A stretch of 64,000 nt of DNA from Anaerolineae bacterium (GCA_022071955.1 JAJVIM010000009.1:109653-173652); one strand, 5' to 3'; positions 43,894 to 53,815 are shown, counted from the first letter of the stretch. A program made the numbers and translations. Notes: generated from the sequence alone by a model not told the origin.

Positions 43894-45066
43894 ATGCAAA
43901 CGGACAACACATTTGAGATCATCGTGCTGGGCGGCGGTATTGCCGGCGCGGCCACGGCCAAAACACTGGCGCAGCGCGGCGTCCGCGTGCTGCTGATTGA
44001 CCAGTTTGAGCCGGGTCACGACCGCGGCAGTTCTCACGGCGATGGCCGGATTATCCGGCTGGCCTATCCCGAGCCAATTTACCTGCAAATGGCCCGGCTG
44101 GCCTATGCCGGCTGGGAGCAACTGGCCGCCGAAGCCGGCGAACCGCTCACCCGGATTTCCGGCGGGCTGGATTGCGGCCCCGTTGGCAGTTCCAACCTGG
44201 CCGAACTGGCCGCCAATTTTGAGCGCCACGGCGTCCCCTACGAGCATTTGTCGGCGGCGGAAAGCAACCGCCGTTTCCCGCACTTTCACCTTGAACCGGG
44301 CAGCGAGGCCATTTTTCAGGCCGATGCTGGAGTTGCCTTTGCCACGCCCGCCGTAAAAGCGCTGTGGCGGCTGGCCCGCCAGTTTGGGGCGGCAACCGTC
44401 ACCGGCCAGCGCATCGAGCAAATCATTATTGAAAACGATGGCTGCCGGCTGCGCAGCGAGTCGGGGCAAAGCTGGGCTGCGACGCGGCTGGTAATAACGG
44501 CCGGCGGCTGGCTGCCAAAATTGCTGCTGCAGCTCAACCTGGCTCTGCCGCTGGCTGTAACGCAGGAGCAGGTGATGTATTTTCCGGTTAACGGCAGTCT
44601 CAGCCACAGAGCCGGCGACATGCCGGTGCTGATTGACCACCACCACACCCCGCAATTTTACGCCCTGCCGCAAATTGAAATTCCCGGCGTGAAAGTGGGC
44701 GGGCATCACACCGGCCCGCAAGTTAACCCGGATCAGCGCCCGCCCGTTGACGAGCGCAATGTGGCCGCGGTGCAAGCGTTTGTGAGCCGCCGGTTTCCCC
44801 GCCTGAACGCTAACGCCCCCACCCGGGTAACGCGCTGCCTGTACACCACCACGCCGGATCATCACTTTATTCTGGACCGTCACCCGGAACTGGCCAGCGT
44901 GGTTATTGGCGGCGGGTTTTCCGGGCACGGGTTTAAATTTGGACCGGCGCTGGGTCAAATTCTGGCGGCGCTGGCGCTGAACGAGCCGCCGCCGCTGGCG
45001 CTGGACACCTTTGCCATCCGCCGGTTAACCCATCCCACCCAACTCGATGCCCGCACCGGAGCCTGA
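43894..45066 (+). CDS. FAD-dependent amine oxidase (sarcosine oxidase / N-methyltryptophan oxidase type)
   Basis: The 390-residue flavoprotein begins with the FAD motif VLGGGIAGAATAKTLA (near 12-27) and GSSHGDGRIIRLAYPE (near 47-62), typical of monomeric sarcosine oxidase. CLYTTTPDHHFILD near 318 contains the Cys that binds FAD covalently in that family, and GGGFSGHGFKFGPALG near 342 completes the site. Substrate is an N-methyl amino acid by homology only. The membrane protein gene follows nine bases later. Confidence 0.88.
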   Translation: MQTDNTFEIIVLGGGIAGAATAKTLAQRGVRVLLIDQFEPGHDRGSSHGDGRIIRLAYPEPIYLQMARLAYAGWEQLAAEAGEPLTRISGGLDCGPVGSSNLAELAANFERHGVPYEHLSAAESNRRFPHFHLEPGSEAIFQADAGVAFATPAVKALWRLARQFGAATVTGQRIEQIIIENDGCRLRSESGQSWAATRLVITAGGWLPKLLLQLNLALPLAVTQEQVMYFPVNGSLSHRAGDMPVLIDHHHTPQFYALPQIEIPGVKVGGHHTGPQVNPDQRPPVDERNVAAVQAFVSRRFPRLNANAPTRVTRCLYTTTPDHHFILDRHPELASVVIGGGFSGHGFKFGPALGQILAALALNEPPPLALDTFAIRRLTHPTQLDARTGA

Positions 45067-45075
45067 CTCGCTACT

Positions 45076-47214
45076 GTGAAAAAACAATCACTGCTGGTGA
45101 TAACCGCATACCTGCTGCTCACGGTGGCGCTCACGTGGCCGGCGGCCCGCTACTTAACCAGCGCCATCCCCGGCGACGGTTTTGACGGCTGGCAAAATTA
45201 CTGGAACCTGTGGTGGGTAAAGCAGGCGCTGCTGGTTGAGCGCACCAGCCCCTTTTTTACCGATTATCTCGATGCCCCCAGCGGAGTCAGCCTGCTGTTT
45301 CACACGCTCAACATTTTTAACGGATTGTGGACGCTGCCGGTGCAACTCAATTTTGGGCTGGCTGTGGCCTACAACGCGGTGGTGCTGGTCAGTTTTGCGC
45401 TGGCCGGTTTTGGCGCGTATCTGCTGGCTCTCTACTCGCTCAGCCGGATTTTCCCGGCCGGCCGCGGCCAACGAGCCGCCGCCTTTGTGGCCGGCCTGAT
45501 TTTCACGATGTCGCCGTTTCATATGGCCCACCTGCTGGGCCACATGCAGGTGTTCAGCATGATCTGGCCACCGTTTTACATTTTGTGGCTGCTGAAAACT
45601 CTCCGCCCGTGGCAGCCGCCGAGCGCCGCCCCATCGCCGCGTCTGTGGCGCAACGCGGCCATCACCTGCCTGTTTTTGATTCTGGCCACGCTGGTCGACT
45701 GGTATCATACCCTGTACCTGCTGCTCTTTACCGGCGTCACCCTCATTTGGGTGCTGTGGCGCAACCGGGGTGAAGCACTGGCTGCGCCAAACTGGCGAAC
45801 CAACAATTTTTACCGGCCCATTTTGGCAACGCTGGCTGTGGGCGCGGGTTTTGCGCTGGCGCTGTCGCCGCTGCTGGGGCCAATGATCCGCGATGCCAGC
45901 AGCCGCCCCGATTTGGAAACCGGACTGGCTCAAAATATCGCGCTGTCCGCCGACCTGCTGGCCTTTGTGCTGCCTTCGGAAATGCACCCGCTGTGGGGCG
46001 CGTGGGCCAAATCGATAGCCGCCGCGTTTACCAGCACTACTTCGGAGCGGCTGGTTTTTGCCGGATTTGTGCCGCTGGCGCTGGGGCTGGTCAGCCTGAC
46101 CACCGGCTGGAAACACGCCGCGGTAAAATTTTGGGCGCTGGCGCTGGCCGTGTTCGGCTTGCTGGCGCTGGGGCCGTACCTGCACATCGGCGGGCAGATT
46201 GTGAGCCTGGGCGGCTGGCGGCTGCCGCTGCCATATCTGCTGCTGTATCACACCGTGCCGTTTATCAATTTAACCCGCTCGCTCAGCCGCTACGATTTGA
46301 TGATTATGCTCAGTTTGGGCGTGCTGGCCGCGGTGGGGCTGGTCTGGCTCAGCGCCAAATTGAAACGCCTGCCGGCCAACGGGCTGGCGCTGCTGGCCGC
46401 CGGGCTGGTCTGTTTTGAATTTTTAGCCGCGCCCTACCCGGTTTCGCCCATCGACATCCCCCAATTTTATGCCGACATCAGCGCCGACCCCGACCGTTAC
46501 ACCATCGCCGAACTGCCGATGAATTGGGACCGGCCCACCCCGCTGCTGCACCAAACCGTTCACGGCAAACGGCTGCTCACCGCCTACACCTCCCGCGACA
46601 ACCCTCACCTGCTCGCACCCAAAACGCCGGTGCTGCAGCAGTGGCGCAACCTTGGGCCAGACATCATCAGCCAGCCGCTGGCCGAAATCGCTCCAACCAT
46701 CTTTTACGATTTTAACCTGCGCTACATCGTACTCGATTACTGGCAGATACCGCCCGGCCCGGAACGCGACGCCACCGAAAAGTGGCTGGCCGCGGCGCTG
46801 CCCAACGCTGCCCCGGTTTATGACGACGGCCGGTTAAAGGTATATCAGACTCCGCCCAAAACCGATACCCGCCCGTACCTGAGTCTGGGCCAGGGTTGGA
46901 GCGATCGGCTTGAGAGCGAACGTGAACTCGCTACACGAAAAATCGACCCGAAAGGCGCAGAGCTGTTTGTCCATCATCCCCCCGCCGGGCAGCCGTTCAC
47001 GCTCGGAATTACCGCCGCGGCGGAAACGGCCGGCCAATCGCTGCGAGTGCAGGTTGACGACGCCCCCGCCGGCGTGATTGACCTATCGACCCAACCACTC
47101 ACGGCTGAGCTACCCCTGCCGCCCGGCGACGGCTCGCTGCTGAAACTGCGCCTGCTGCCAACCGACCCCGCCAACACGGTGAGCGTTAGCCAGCTCACGC
47201 TCAAGTTTGACTAA
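45076..47214 (+). CDS. multi-pass membrane protein, glycosyltransferase-C-like
   Basis: The 712-residue protein starts at GTG. About 11 or 12 hydrophobic segments fill residues 5-460 (LLVITAYLLLTVALTWPAA; WPPFYILWLLKTL; CLFLILATLVDWYHTLYLLL). An early acidic loop DGFDGWQNYWNLWW recalls GT-C enzymes, where acidic residues sit in the first loop. The last 220 residues are soluble and likely outside. The reaction is unknown; export or decoration of a surface polymer is a guess. Confidence 0.75.
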   Translation: MKKQSLLVITAYLLLTVALTWPAARYLTSAIPGDGFDGWQNYWNLWWVKQALLVERTSPFFTDYLDAPSGVSLLFHTLNIFNGLWTLPVQLNFGLAVAYNAVVLVSFALAGFGAYLLALYSLSRIFPAGRGQRAAAFVAGLIFTMSPFHMAHLLGHMQVFSMIWPPFYILWLLKTLRPWQPPSAAPSPRLWRNAAITCLFLILATLVDWYHTLYLLLFTGVTLIWVLWRNRGEALAAPNWRTNNFYRPILATLAVGAGFALALSPLLGPMIRDASSRPDLETGLAQNIALSADLLAFVLPSEMHPLWGAWAKSIAAAFTSTTSERLVFAGFVPLALGLVSLTTGWKHAAVKFWALALAVFGLLALGPYLHIGGQIVSLGGWRLPLPYLLLYHTVPFINLTRSLSRYDLMIMLSLGVLAAVGLVWLSAKLKRLPANGLALLAAGLVCFEFLAAPYPVSPIDIPQFYADISADPDRYTIAELPMNWDRPTPLLHQTVHGKRLLTAYTSRDNPHLLAPKTPVLQQWRNLGPDIISQPLAEIAPTIFYDFNLRYIVLDYWQIPPGPERDATEKWLAAALPNAAPVYDDGRLKVYQTPPKTDTRPYLSLGQGWSDRLESERELATRKIDPKGAELFVHHPPAGQPFTLGITAAAETAGQSLRVQVDDAPAGVIDLSTQPLTAELPLPPGDGSLLKLRLLPTDPANTVSVSQLTLKFD

Positions 47215-47254
47215 AGTTTTGACAACTGCTCAGAACTTAACATAATATACAGTA

Positions 47255-47388
47255 ATCATTTGTAACTACTCAGCCGTCATGCCCGAATGTCTTTATCGGG
47301 CATCCACTGAAAGCCAAAACGGTGGATTCCCGCTAAAAGCACGCGGGAATGACATCCAGAATGGTGCGGCTGAGTAGTTACAATCATT
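47255..47388. mobile_element. MITE-like element with 16-bp terminal inverted repeats and 6-bp target duplication
   Basis: TGTAACTACTCAGCCG (47261-47276) is the exact inverse of CGGCTGAGTAGTTACA (47367-47382). ATCATT flanks both sides (47255-47260, 47383-47388). The interior holds two opposed hairpins: GCCCGA...TCGGGC and ATTCCCGC...GCGGGAAT. It has no coding capacity and would need a transposase in trans. Confidence 0.85.
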
Positions 47389-47409
47389 TTAACGAAAGCG
47401 GATCACGCA

Positions 47410-48462
47410 ATGCCCATCCCGCCCCGAAAAATCTTGCTGGTTGCAGCCGCCCTGGCGCTGGCAACACTGGCCTGCAGCCTGAGCGCGCTCTCGCTGGGCC
47501 AGCCGCAGCCCACCGTCACCCCGCTGACGCTCTTTAGCGTGCCGGCCGCCAGCGCCGGCGACGGCCTGACACCGCTCAACCGCTACCAGACCAGCCTGTC
47601 GCTGGAATTTGAGGGCAAACGGAACGGGCAAACCTCGGCCGGAAAAATTGAGCAAACCGCCGACATCGACCGGCAAAATGTGGCGCTGCGCCAGCAGCAA
47701 ACCATCGACGCCGTGATTCCCAACCGCAAAAACAGCGCCAACGCCGTTGATTTTGTCAGCGCCGGGGGGGCGGTATTTGTAAGGCAGGATGGCACCGCCT
47801 TTTGGTTTGAACCAAAAATTGACCAGCCGGTGACGGGTGAAGAATTTGGCATTTTGCCGCTGGCCGGCCTGCTGGTGCTGCCGCAAACGGTGACCGTCGC
47901 CCCAAAATTTGAGCAACTCGATGGCGTTAACGTGCAGCAGTACCAGTTTACCGAAAAGGACCTGACCAGCCCGGAGTTAATCTTTAAACAGGCCAAAGGT
48001 GCGGTGTGGCTTTCAACCGCCGACAACACCGTGCGCCAGTACCAGATTTCCGGCACCGTCCGCGCGTTGTCGCCGGCAGCCGGTGCGCACCTGTTTGACG
48101 AAGCGCAACTTCAGCTTCGCTATCGGCTAACAGTTGACGCCCCGCCGCTGGCTCCGCCGCCCGCCGCCAGCGAAGCCATTCCGCCGGCGCTGGCCCAACT
48201 GCCCCGCCTGCCAGATGCGCACATCACCGCCGCTTATCCCGCCCTGCTGGAATATCGCAGCGTCATCAGCCCGGTCAGCGCCACGCTTTATTATCGTAGC
48301 GCGCTGCCGCCGCTGGGCTGGACAGAAGTCATCACCTCAATTTTTAACGAAAAAGCCCGGCTGACCTTTGACCGGCCCAAGGAACGGTTGTCGGTTATTA
48401 TTACGCCGGCCGAAACTCCACCGCAGATAAAAATAGTGGTCAATTTGGAGCAGCGGCCGTAA
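47410..48462 (+). CDS. lipoprotein of unknown function
   Basis: The 350-residue protein has a lipoprotein signal (ILLVAAALALATLACS, lipobox LATLAC near 17-22). The mature part lacks familiar motifs: a beta-rich body (LSLEFEGKRNGQTSAGKIEQ; VTVAPKFEQLDGVNVQQYQF), resembling LolA/LppX-like folds only loosely, then a Pro-rich linker and a C-terminal segment (ALPPLGWTEVITSIFNEKARLTF). It starts 22 bases after the MITE-like element. Confidence 0.7.
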   Translation: MPIPPRKILLVAAALALATLACSLSALSLGQPQPTVTPLTLFSVPAASAGDGLTPLNRYQTSLSLEFEGKRNGQTSAGKIEQTADIDRQNVALRQQQTIDAVIPNRKNSANAVDFVSAGGAVFVRQDGTAFWFEPKIDQPVTGEEFGILPLAGLLVLPQTVTVAPKFEQLDGVNVQQYQFTEKDLTSPELIFKQAKGAVWLSTADNTVRQYQISGTVRALSPAAGAHLFDEAQLQLRYRLTVDAPPLAPPPAASEAIPPALAQLPRLPDAHITAAYPALLEYRSVISPVSATLYYRSALPPLGWTEVITSIFNEKARLTFDRPKERLSVIITPAETPPQIKIVVNLEQRP

Positions 48463-48555
48463 TCGATGGGGCAAATGATTTTACCTGTAACCCAATTTTG
48501 GGTATACTCTTTTTAGTTTTAGCGGGCTGCTGGCTGGTCTTGAAGGAAGGATCAA

Positions 48556-48945
48556 ATGACGCAAAGCAACAACTCCGCGCCGCGCGTGTTGTACGTGGAA
48601 GATGACGCCAATTTGCGCTACACCCTCTGCAAAATGTTAGAATTTTTGGGGTATCAGGTTAACTCGGCCGAGAATGGCCGCGATGGTGTGGAAAAAGCCA
48701 AAAGTTGGCAGCCAGACGTCATTTTAATGGACATCAGAATGCCGGTAATGGATGGCATTGAGGCGATTGGCGTACTGCGCAGCGACCCCGACACCGCCAG
48801 CATCCCCATTTTTATGCTGTCGGCCTTCACCGATGCCAAAACCCGCCAGGCCTGCGAAGCCGCCGACGGTTTTTTTACCAAGCCCCCCAATATGCAAAAA
48901 ATCGATGTGACCATCCGCAAAATTCTGAACAGTAAAGGCGGCTGA
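48556..48945 (+). CDS. CheY-like response regulator
   Basis: The 129-residue receiver shows VEDDANLR near 15, VILMDIRMPVMDG near 57-69 with the phosphorylation Asp, LSAF for the Thr/Ser position and KPP near 109. It has no output domain. The kinase pair on the other strand ends 6 bases from it, so the genes converge. Confidence 0.9.
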   Translation: MTQSNNSAPRVLYVEDDANLRYTLCKMLEFLGYQVNSAENGRDGVEKAKSWQPDVILMDIRMPVMDGIEAIGVLRSDPDTASIPIFMLSAFTDAKTRQACEAADGFFTKPPNMQKIDVTIRKILNSKGG

Positions 48946-48951
48946 TGGCCC

Positions 48952-50187
48952 TTACCGGATGGGCAGCACAAAGCTGAACTTTGCCCCGTGACCGGGGTCG
49001 CTGGTGGCCCAAATTTGGCCGTGGTGCGCCTCGATAATTCTTTTGGCAATGGCCAGCCCCAACCCCGAGCCACCGGTTTCGCGGCTGCGGCTCTTTTCGC
49101 CGCGATAGAACTGGTCAAAAATAAAGGGCAGGTCTTCTGGAGAAATGCCTTCGCCGGTATCGATCACATCCACCTGCACCCCCTGCTCGGCCAACCGGGT
49201 TTCAAGGGCAATCTCGCCATTTTCCGGGGTGTGGCGCAGCGCGTTTTGCACCAAATTGGTAATCACCCGCTGAATTTTCACCATCTCGGCTTTGATCAGC
49301 GGCAAATCCTCGCAGAAAATACCCCGGATTGAAATATGGCGGCTGTTGGCCTGGGCCTGCATCGACTCAACCACATCTGACAGCAAATCATTAATATTGA
49401 CCGGCTCAAGTTCGAGCTGCACCTGCTCGCTTTCCAGCCGCGATAGTTCAAACAGATCGTTGATCAGGGTTGATAAATTTTTGATTTGCGCCTGAATATT
49501 GCTGTAGTAGCGCCGCACCATCTCCGGCTCGGAAACCACGCCATCGTGCAGCGCCTCTATCATCGCCCGGATTGAGGTGATGGGCGTGCGCAAATCGTGG
49601 CTGACGGCGGCGGTCAGATCGCGGCGGGCGCGCTCCAGCGCCTGCTGGCGGGCAAAGGCCGCTTCCAGTTCATCGGCCATCACGTTGAAGGCGTTGGCCA
49701 CGCTGTAAAGTTCGTCAATTTCTGTCAGATGTACCCGCCCCGAAAAATCGCCGGCAGCGAGCCGGTTGGCCCCGGCCTGCAACTGCGCCAGCGAGCGGTT
49801 GATGCTGCCGGCCAACAAATAGCCAAACGACGCCGACAGCAAACCGGCAAAAATGAGCAGCAGCCCCAGCAGCAAAAAATCGTGCCGGGAGACAAACATC
49901 AACTGCGAGGTGACGTAAATATTGATGATAGCGATAACGATGCCCAGACTGTAGGCCAGCAGAACTTTTTGCCGGATTGAACGCAGCCAGCGTCGCCCCA
50001 CCAAAAAAATCAGGTAGCCCGCCACCAGCGAGGGGATGCTGGAAGTGAGCAAAAACTGGAGCAGATCGCGCAGGTCGCCGGGGGGGGCCTGCATCACGTA
50101 AATGGCAATGGCCAGCGCCGCCACAAAAGCCACGCTCAGCCCCAGCAACGTAGGCCAGATTTCTCGCCAGTTCAGCTTTTGACTCAT
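48952..50187 (-). CDS. membrane histidine kinase
   Basis: The 411-residue kinase has four predicted membrane helices in residues 10-140 (LLGLSVAFVAALAIAIYVM to LLIFAGLLSASFGYLLAG), a HAMP domain at about 140-195, the H-box AVSHDLRTPITSI near 197 and ATPase motifs NLVQNALRHTPENG, VIDTGEGISPEDL and GGSGLGLAIAKRII. It overlaps the upstream response regulator by four bases (ATGA), so the two are a cognate pair. Confidence 0.92.
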   Translation of the reverse strand: MSQKLNWREIWPTLLGLSVAFVAALAIAIYVMQAPPGDLRDLLQFLLTSSIPSLVAGYLIFLVGRRWLRSIRQKVLLAYSLGIVIAIINIYVTSQLMFVSRHDFLLLGLLLIFAGLLSASFGYLLAGSINRSLAQLQAGANRLAAGDFSGRVHLTEIDELYSVANAFNVMADELEAAFARQQALERARRDLTAAVSHDLRTPITSIRAMIEALHDGVVSEPEMVRRYYSNIQAQIKNLSTLINDLFELSRLESEQVQLELEPVNINDLLSDVVESMQAQANSRHISIRGIFCEDLPLIKAEMVKIQRVITNLVQNALRHTPENGEIALETRLAEQGVQVDVIDTGEGISPEDLPFIFDQFYRGEKSRSRETGGSGLGLAIAKRIIEAHHGQIWATSDPGHGAKFSFVLPIR

Positions 50188-50885
50188 TGGGGATGGTCCG
50201 CCGCAAATTTGTAGCCCACGCCCCAGACCGTCAAAATGTATTCCGGTTTGGTCGGCTCGTTTTCCAGCTTTTCACGCAGCCGGCGCACGTGTACGGTAAC
50301 GGTGCTGGCGTCGCCGTAAAAATCAAAGCCCCACACATTATTGAGCAACTGGTCGCGGGAAAAAACCTGGCCGGGATGGCTCATCAAAAACCAGAGTAGA
50401 TCGAACTCTTTGGCGGTCAGCGTAATTTCCCGCCCATTTTTGAGCACCTGCCGTGTGGTGGGGTTGGCCGATACCTGCCCGGCGGTAATCGGCGCGCGGG
50501 GTTCGGTTTGGGGTTTGGCCCCGGCGCGGCGCAGGACGGCTTTAACTCGCGCCACCAGCTCTTTGGGGCTAAAGGGTTTGGTGATGTAATCATCGGCGCC
50601 CAATTCCAGGCCAGAAACGCGGTCTGTTTCTTCGCCTTTGGCGGTGAGCATGATGATCGGCACATCAACCTCGCCCTCGCGCAGAATGCGGGTGATCTGC
50701 TTGCCGCCCAACACCGGCAGCATCAAATCGAGGACGATCAGATCGGGCAACTGCTGCTCGATGGCCGCCAGCGCCGCGCCGCCATCGGCGGCCACCTGCA
50801 CATCGTAGCCTTCGCGCTGCAAGTATAGTTCTACCACTTCGCGGATGTTCGGTTCGTCGTCAACAACCAGAATTTTGGGGGACAT
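50184..50885 (-). CDS. OmpR-family response regulator
   Basis: The 233-residue protein has a receiver (VVDDEPNIREV; LIVLDLMLPVLGG; MLTAKGEE; KPFSPKEL) and a winged-helix output (EITLTAKEFDLLWFLMSHPGQVFSRDQL; VHVRRLREKLENEP; VWGVGYKF). It pairs with the overlapping kinase. The thioredoxin-like gene lies 16 bases upstream on the same strand, suggesting one transcript. Confidence 0.95.
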   Translation of the reverse strand: MSPKILVVDDEPNIREVVELYLQREGYDVQVAADGGAALAAIEQQLPDLIVLDLMLPVLGGKQITRILREGEVDVPIIMLTAKGEETDRVSGLELGADDYITKPFSPKELVARVKAVLRRAGAKPQTEPRAPITAGQVSANPTTRQVLKNGREITLTAKEFDLLWFLMSHPGQVFSRDQLLNNVWGFDFYGDASTVTVHVRRLREKLENEPTKPEYILTVWGVGYKFAADHPQ

Positions 50886-50901
50886 TTTTCACTCGCCAAC
50901 C

Positions 50902-51705
50902 CTACATATTTTCGGCCAGCAGCGCCTTGATGATCTCTTCCTGCCGGGCGTAATCGCCTTCGCCAATGTGAATATGGCGCACGTTGCCGGCCTTGTCAAT
51001 AAAATATTTGCTGGGCCAGTAACGCTGGTTAAACGGCGCTTTGTAGGCCTGCCAGGTTTGCCAATCGTTATCGATGGCTACCGGATACTGCACATCGAGC
51101 CGCACCAACGCCTCTTTCACGTTGTCCAGTTCCCGTTCGTAGCCAAATTCCGGGGTATGCACGCCGATGATAACCAGCCCGTCGTCGGCGTAGTTTTGGT
51201 GCCACTCCCGCAGCGATGGGATAACGTTTTTGCAATTGTAACAGCCAAACGTCCAAAACTCCAGCAACACCACTTTGCCGTGCAAATCGGCCAGTTTGAG
51301 CGGCGGCGAATTGAGCCAAACCTCGTTAAACAGTTCCGGCGGCGTGCCTTTAACCGGCAAACTGGCCAGCAACGCCTGCTGTTGAGGGGTGGGACCGGCG
51401 GGGGCTAATCGGGCCAGTACCTGCGCCGAGGTCAGCGCCGGGATAAAAAGCGTTTGCCCCGGCGTAATTTCAGCCGGGCCGGCAATCGGTTGGTAGCGAT
51501 CATTTTCCGTAGCGCGGGCGTTGGTGGCATCGATAATGATGGGCGCAGCCGCCGGTTCGCCGTAGAATTTATCGGCCAGCCGAGTGAGTTGGTCATCGAG
51601 CTGCACCGTGTAATCCTGGCCGGCCGCCGGCGAAGCAGCTCGCGCCGATTGGGCTATCAACCCAACCACCAGCACCAATCCCGCTAAAATCAACAATTTC
51701 GACAT
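50902..51705 (-). CDS. exported thioredoxin-like (TlpA/redoxin) protein with LysM-like domain
   Basis: The 267-residue protein has a signal peptide (LLILAGLVLVVGLIAQSARA), a LysM-like module at about 30-90 (LDDQLTRLADKFYG ... DATNARA ... ITPGQTLFIP) of the same subtype as in TupA, and a redoxin fold at 115-265. The active motif is CYNC in LLEFWTFGCYNCKNVIP. It lies beside a two-component pair and may serve envelope thiol chemistry. The family also includes peroxiredoxin-like members. Confidence 0.85.
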   Translation of the reverse strand: MSKLLILAGLVLVVGLIAQSARAASPAAGQDYTVQLDDQLTRLADKFYGEPAAAPIIIDATNARATENDRYQPIAGPAEITPGQTLFIPALTSAQVLARLAPAGPTPQQQALLASLPVKGTPPELFNEVWLNSPPLKLADLHGKVVLLEFWTFGCYNCKNVIPSLREWHQNYADDGLVIIGVHTPEFGYERELDNVKEALVRLDVQYPVAIDNDWQTWQAYKAPFNQRYWPSKYFIDKAGNVRHIHIGEGDYARQEEIIKALLAENM

Positions 51706-51771
51706 CAGCTTCCCCTTTCTGCTATTGTAGCATAGTGTAGGGGAAAATTATTACGCAATTATTTCAAACCA

Positions 51772-51801
51772 AAAAGACCCCGCCGGCGGGCGAGGTCTTT
51801 T
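51772..51801 (-). terminator. intrinsic terminator after the three-repeat secreted protein
   Basis: AAAAGACC...GGTCTTTT arms (51772 and 51801 ends) with GC-rich CCCGCC/GGGCG core; a T-run follows on the minus strand. Confidence 0.85.
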
Positions 51802-51816
51802 CAGATTGCGCTGCAA

Positions 51817-53652
51817 TCAGTGCGAGCGGATAATCAGGTCAAAGTCGATGGGCTGGCTGTAGTCGTTGCGCACCCGGACAAAATAGGTGGTGTTAGACAC
51901 CAAATGGCCGTCCCAGCGCCAGGTGTGGGTGTCCGCGGTTTCGTCGGTTTCGGCAAAACTCCCGGCCCCAAGCGGTTTCATCTGGTCGCCGGTGCCGCGC
52001 CGCCAGATTTGCTGCATCTGGTAGGGATAAATTTCAACATTCACGTGATGGGCCAGGTAACCGTAACCCGGTTTGTGGATCAGCTCGATGATGTACGGCA
52101 GAAAATCATAGCTGTCCGGGTTGGTGTTGGGGGTGGTAAAGCTGTACCATCGATCCTCCCCGGCGAGCAGATGGCCGCTGTTGCTGCCTTTTTGGGCCAC
52201 CAGCGGCGAGCCAATATCCTGCCCGGTGGGCGCGGCCGGCTCTTTGAGCGCCGCTTTGACTGGTTTGACCGCCGGTTCGCCCAGCTCGGTGTTGGTAATG
52301 TCGCCGGGGATCATGTGGTAATCAATCCATTTGTTGGTGCCGTTGATCAGTTTCACGTAATACTGGTCGCCATCAACCACGGTGCCGTGCCACAGCCGTT
52401 CGCCGGTCATGTAATCGCCATCCCGCGAAACCCACTGCCCGGCCCCAAAATGCTCCATATCATCCGGCGTACCGCGCGCCCAAATAGGGTATTGGCTGCC
52501 GGTGAACACCTCAAAAGTGACGTAACGGGAAATATTCGGTTCGCCGGGGGTAAAAAACATCGTAATTGAATAATTTTCAATCAGCTTGCCATCGACCTTG
52601 CCGGGGGTAAAAGTATACCAGTGTTCGGTTTTGGGGCCGAGGCGGCCGGTGTTGGGACTATCCAGCAAATGGAGCGGCCGGTTGGGGTAGATACTTTCAC
52701 CGCTGTTGGGATCAGGCTCCGGCTCGACAGGGATGGCGTCGGCCACCACGGCCGGCGGTTCTTCGCTGCCGCCGCCGGGTTCAACCACTTTGGCCGGCGC
52801 GTCGGGGTTGGGATTAACCGGCACAGCCGCGGGCGCGGCGGCCGGCGCGGAGCTGGCCAGCGTGGCGCTGTTGCTGCCCGGCAGCCAGCCCAATCGAGCC
52901 GCCGACATCAACCAGGCCGCGGCTTCCTGCGGGGGCAACCCCTGAATGGCCTGCGCCGCCAACAGCCAACTGGTTGAGGCCGGCGAACCATCGGTCACGT
53001 CAACGGGCAGCGCCGCCACTATCGAGCTTTTGGCCGGCTGTTCGATCAATTGATTCGGCTGGCCCGGCACGCTCACCGACGCCGGGATCGCGCCGGCGGT
53101 GGTATTGGCCGCGCCGCCGGTCATCGACATAAAACCGTCAAATTCGGGGCGAGACTGGCCCAACGCGGTTAACCGGAACTGCACCGGGCTGGGCGACAGG
53201 TTGAAAATGCGCACGTAGTAAACGTCGTTGGCGGCTACCGGTCCGGCCCAAAAACGCTCGCCCGTGTTCACATCAAAATCGGCGCTGGCAGGGGTGCCCA
53301 ACCCCAGGCTGTCAACGGGGCCGCTGCTATCCTGCAGCCAACCTTCGACCTGTTTGAAGGTGAAGACCTGAAAATTGACCCGATTGGCCACGGCCACACC
53401 TTCGGCCCCAAAGTTGAGGCTGAGAATGATGGAATTGTAGCTGGGGTCGCCCAAATCCATGCGGCTGTAGGCGTACCAGTATTCCTGGCCGGGGTCCAGG
53501 CTGCCGGTGTTCAAACCGCTCACCAGCAGGTCGGCGGCGTAGGGGCTGCCGCCCACGTTGCTCTGGTAGGCCAGCGCCGGGATACCGGTTAACAGCAGCA
53601 CGGCGGCAACCAGCAGAATGGCGGTTAGTATCAGTTTCTTTTTAATCATCAT
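51817..53652 (-). CDS. secreted protein with three related beta-domain repeats
   Basis: The 611-residue protein starts at ATG 53652, with AAGGAAG upstream, and has a signal peptide (LILTAILLVAAVLLLTGIPALA). Three copies of a roughly 130-residue module recur: LNTGSLDPGQEYWYAY, PNTGRLGPKTEHWYTF and SNSGHLLAGEDRWYSF, each followed by a WxxGTPxxMxxxGxG-like stretch and a YYVRxxN segment. They resemble PPC-type bacterial pre-peptidase domains. An Ala/Pro linker of ~120 residues separates the first from the rest. No catalytic domain is visible. Confidence 0.8.
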   Translation of the reverse strand: MMIKKKLILTAILLVAAVLLLTGIPALAYQSNVGGSPYAADLLVSGLNTGSLDPGQEYWYAYSRMDLGDPSYNSIILSLNFGAEGVAVANRVNFQVFTFKQVEGWLQDSSGPVDSLGLGTPASADFDVNTGERFWAGPVAANDVYYVRIFNLSPSPVQFRLTALGQSRPEFDGFMSMTGGAANTTAGAIPASVSVPGQPNQLIEQPAKSSIVAALPVDVTDGSPASTSWLLAAQAIQGLPPQEAAAWLMSAARLGWLPGSNSATLASSAPAAAPAAVPVNPNPDAPAKVVEPGGGSEEPPAVVADAIPVEPEPDPNSGESIYPNRPLHLLDSPNTGRLGPKTEHWYTFTPGKVDGKLIENYSITMFFTPGEPNISRYVTFEVFTGSQYPIWARGTPDDMEHFGAGQWVSRDGDYMTGERLWHGTVVDGDQYYVKLINGTNKWIDYHMIPGDITNTELGEPAVKPVKAALKEPAAPTGQDIGSPLVAQKGSNSGHLLAGEDRWYSFTTPNTNPDSYDFLPYIIELIHKPGYGYLAHHVNVEIYPYQMQQIWRRGTGDQMKPLGAGSFAETDETADTHTWRWDGHLVSNTTYFVRVRNDYSQPIDFDLIIRSH

Positions 53653-53815
53653 CAACTCGCTTCCTTCTAAAAAAATCAAGCGGCTGCCGTAACATACGGG
53701 CAGCCGTGGCCAAGTTTCACAACTTCAAACGCGTGTTCCCGGTGAAAAACCCATTCCCAGGCCAAATCTAGCATACTTTAGCCGATGCGTCAATTTTGCG
53801 GCCAAAATTACAGGG

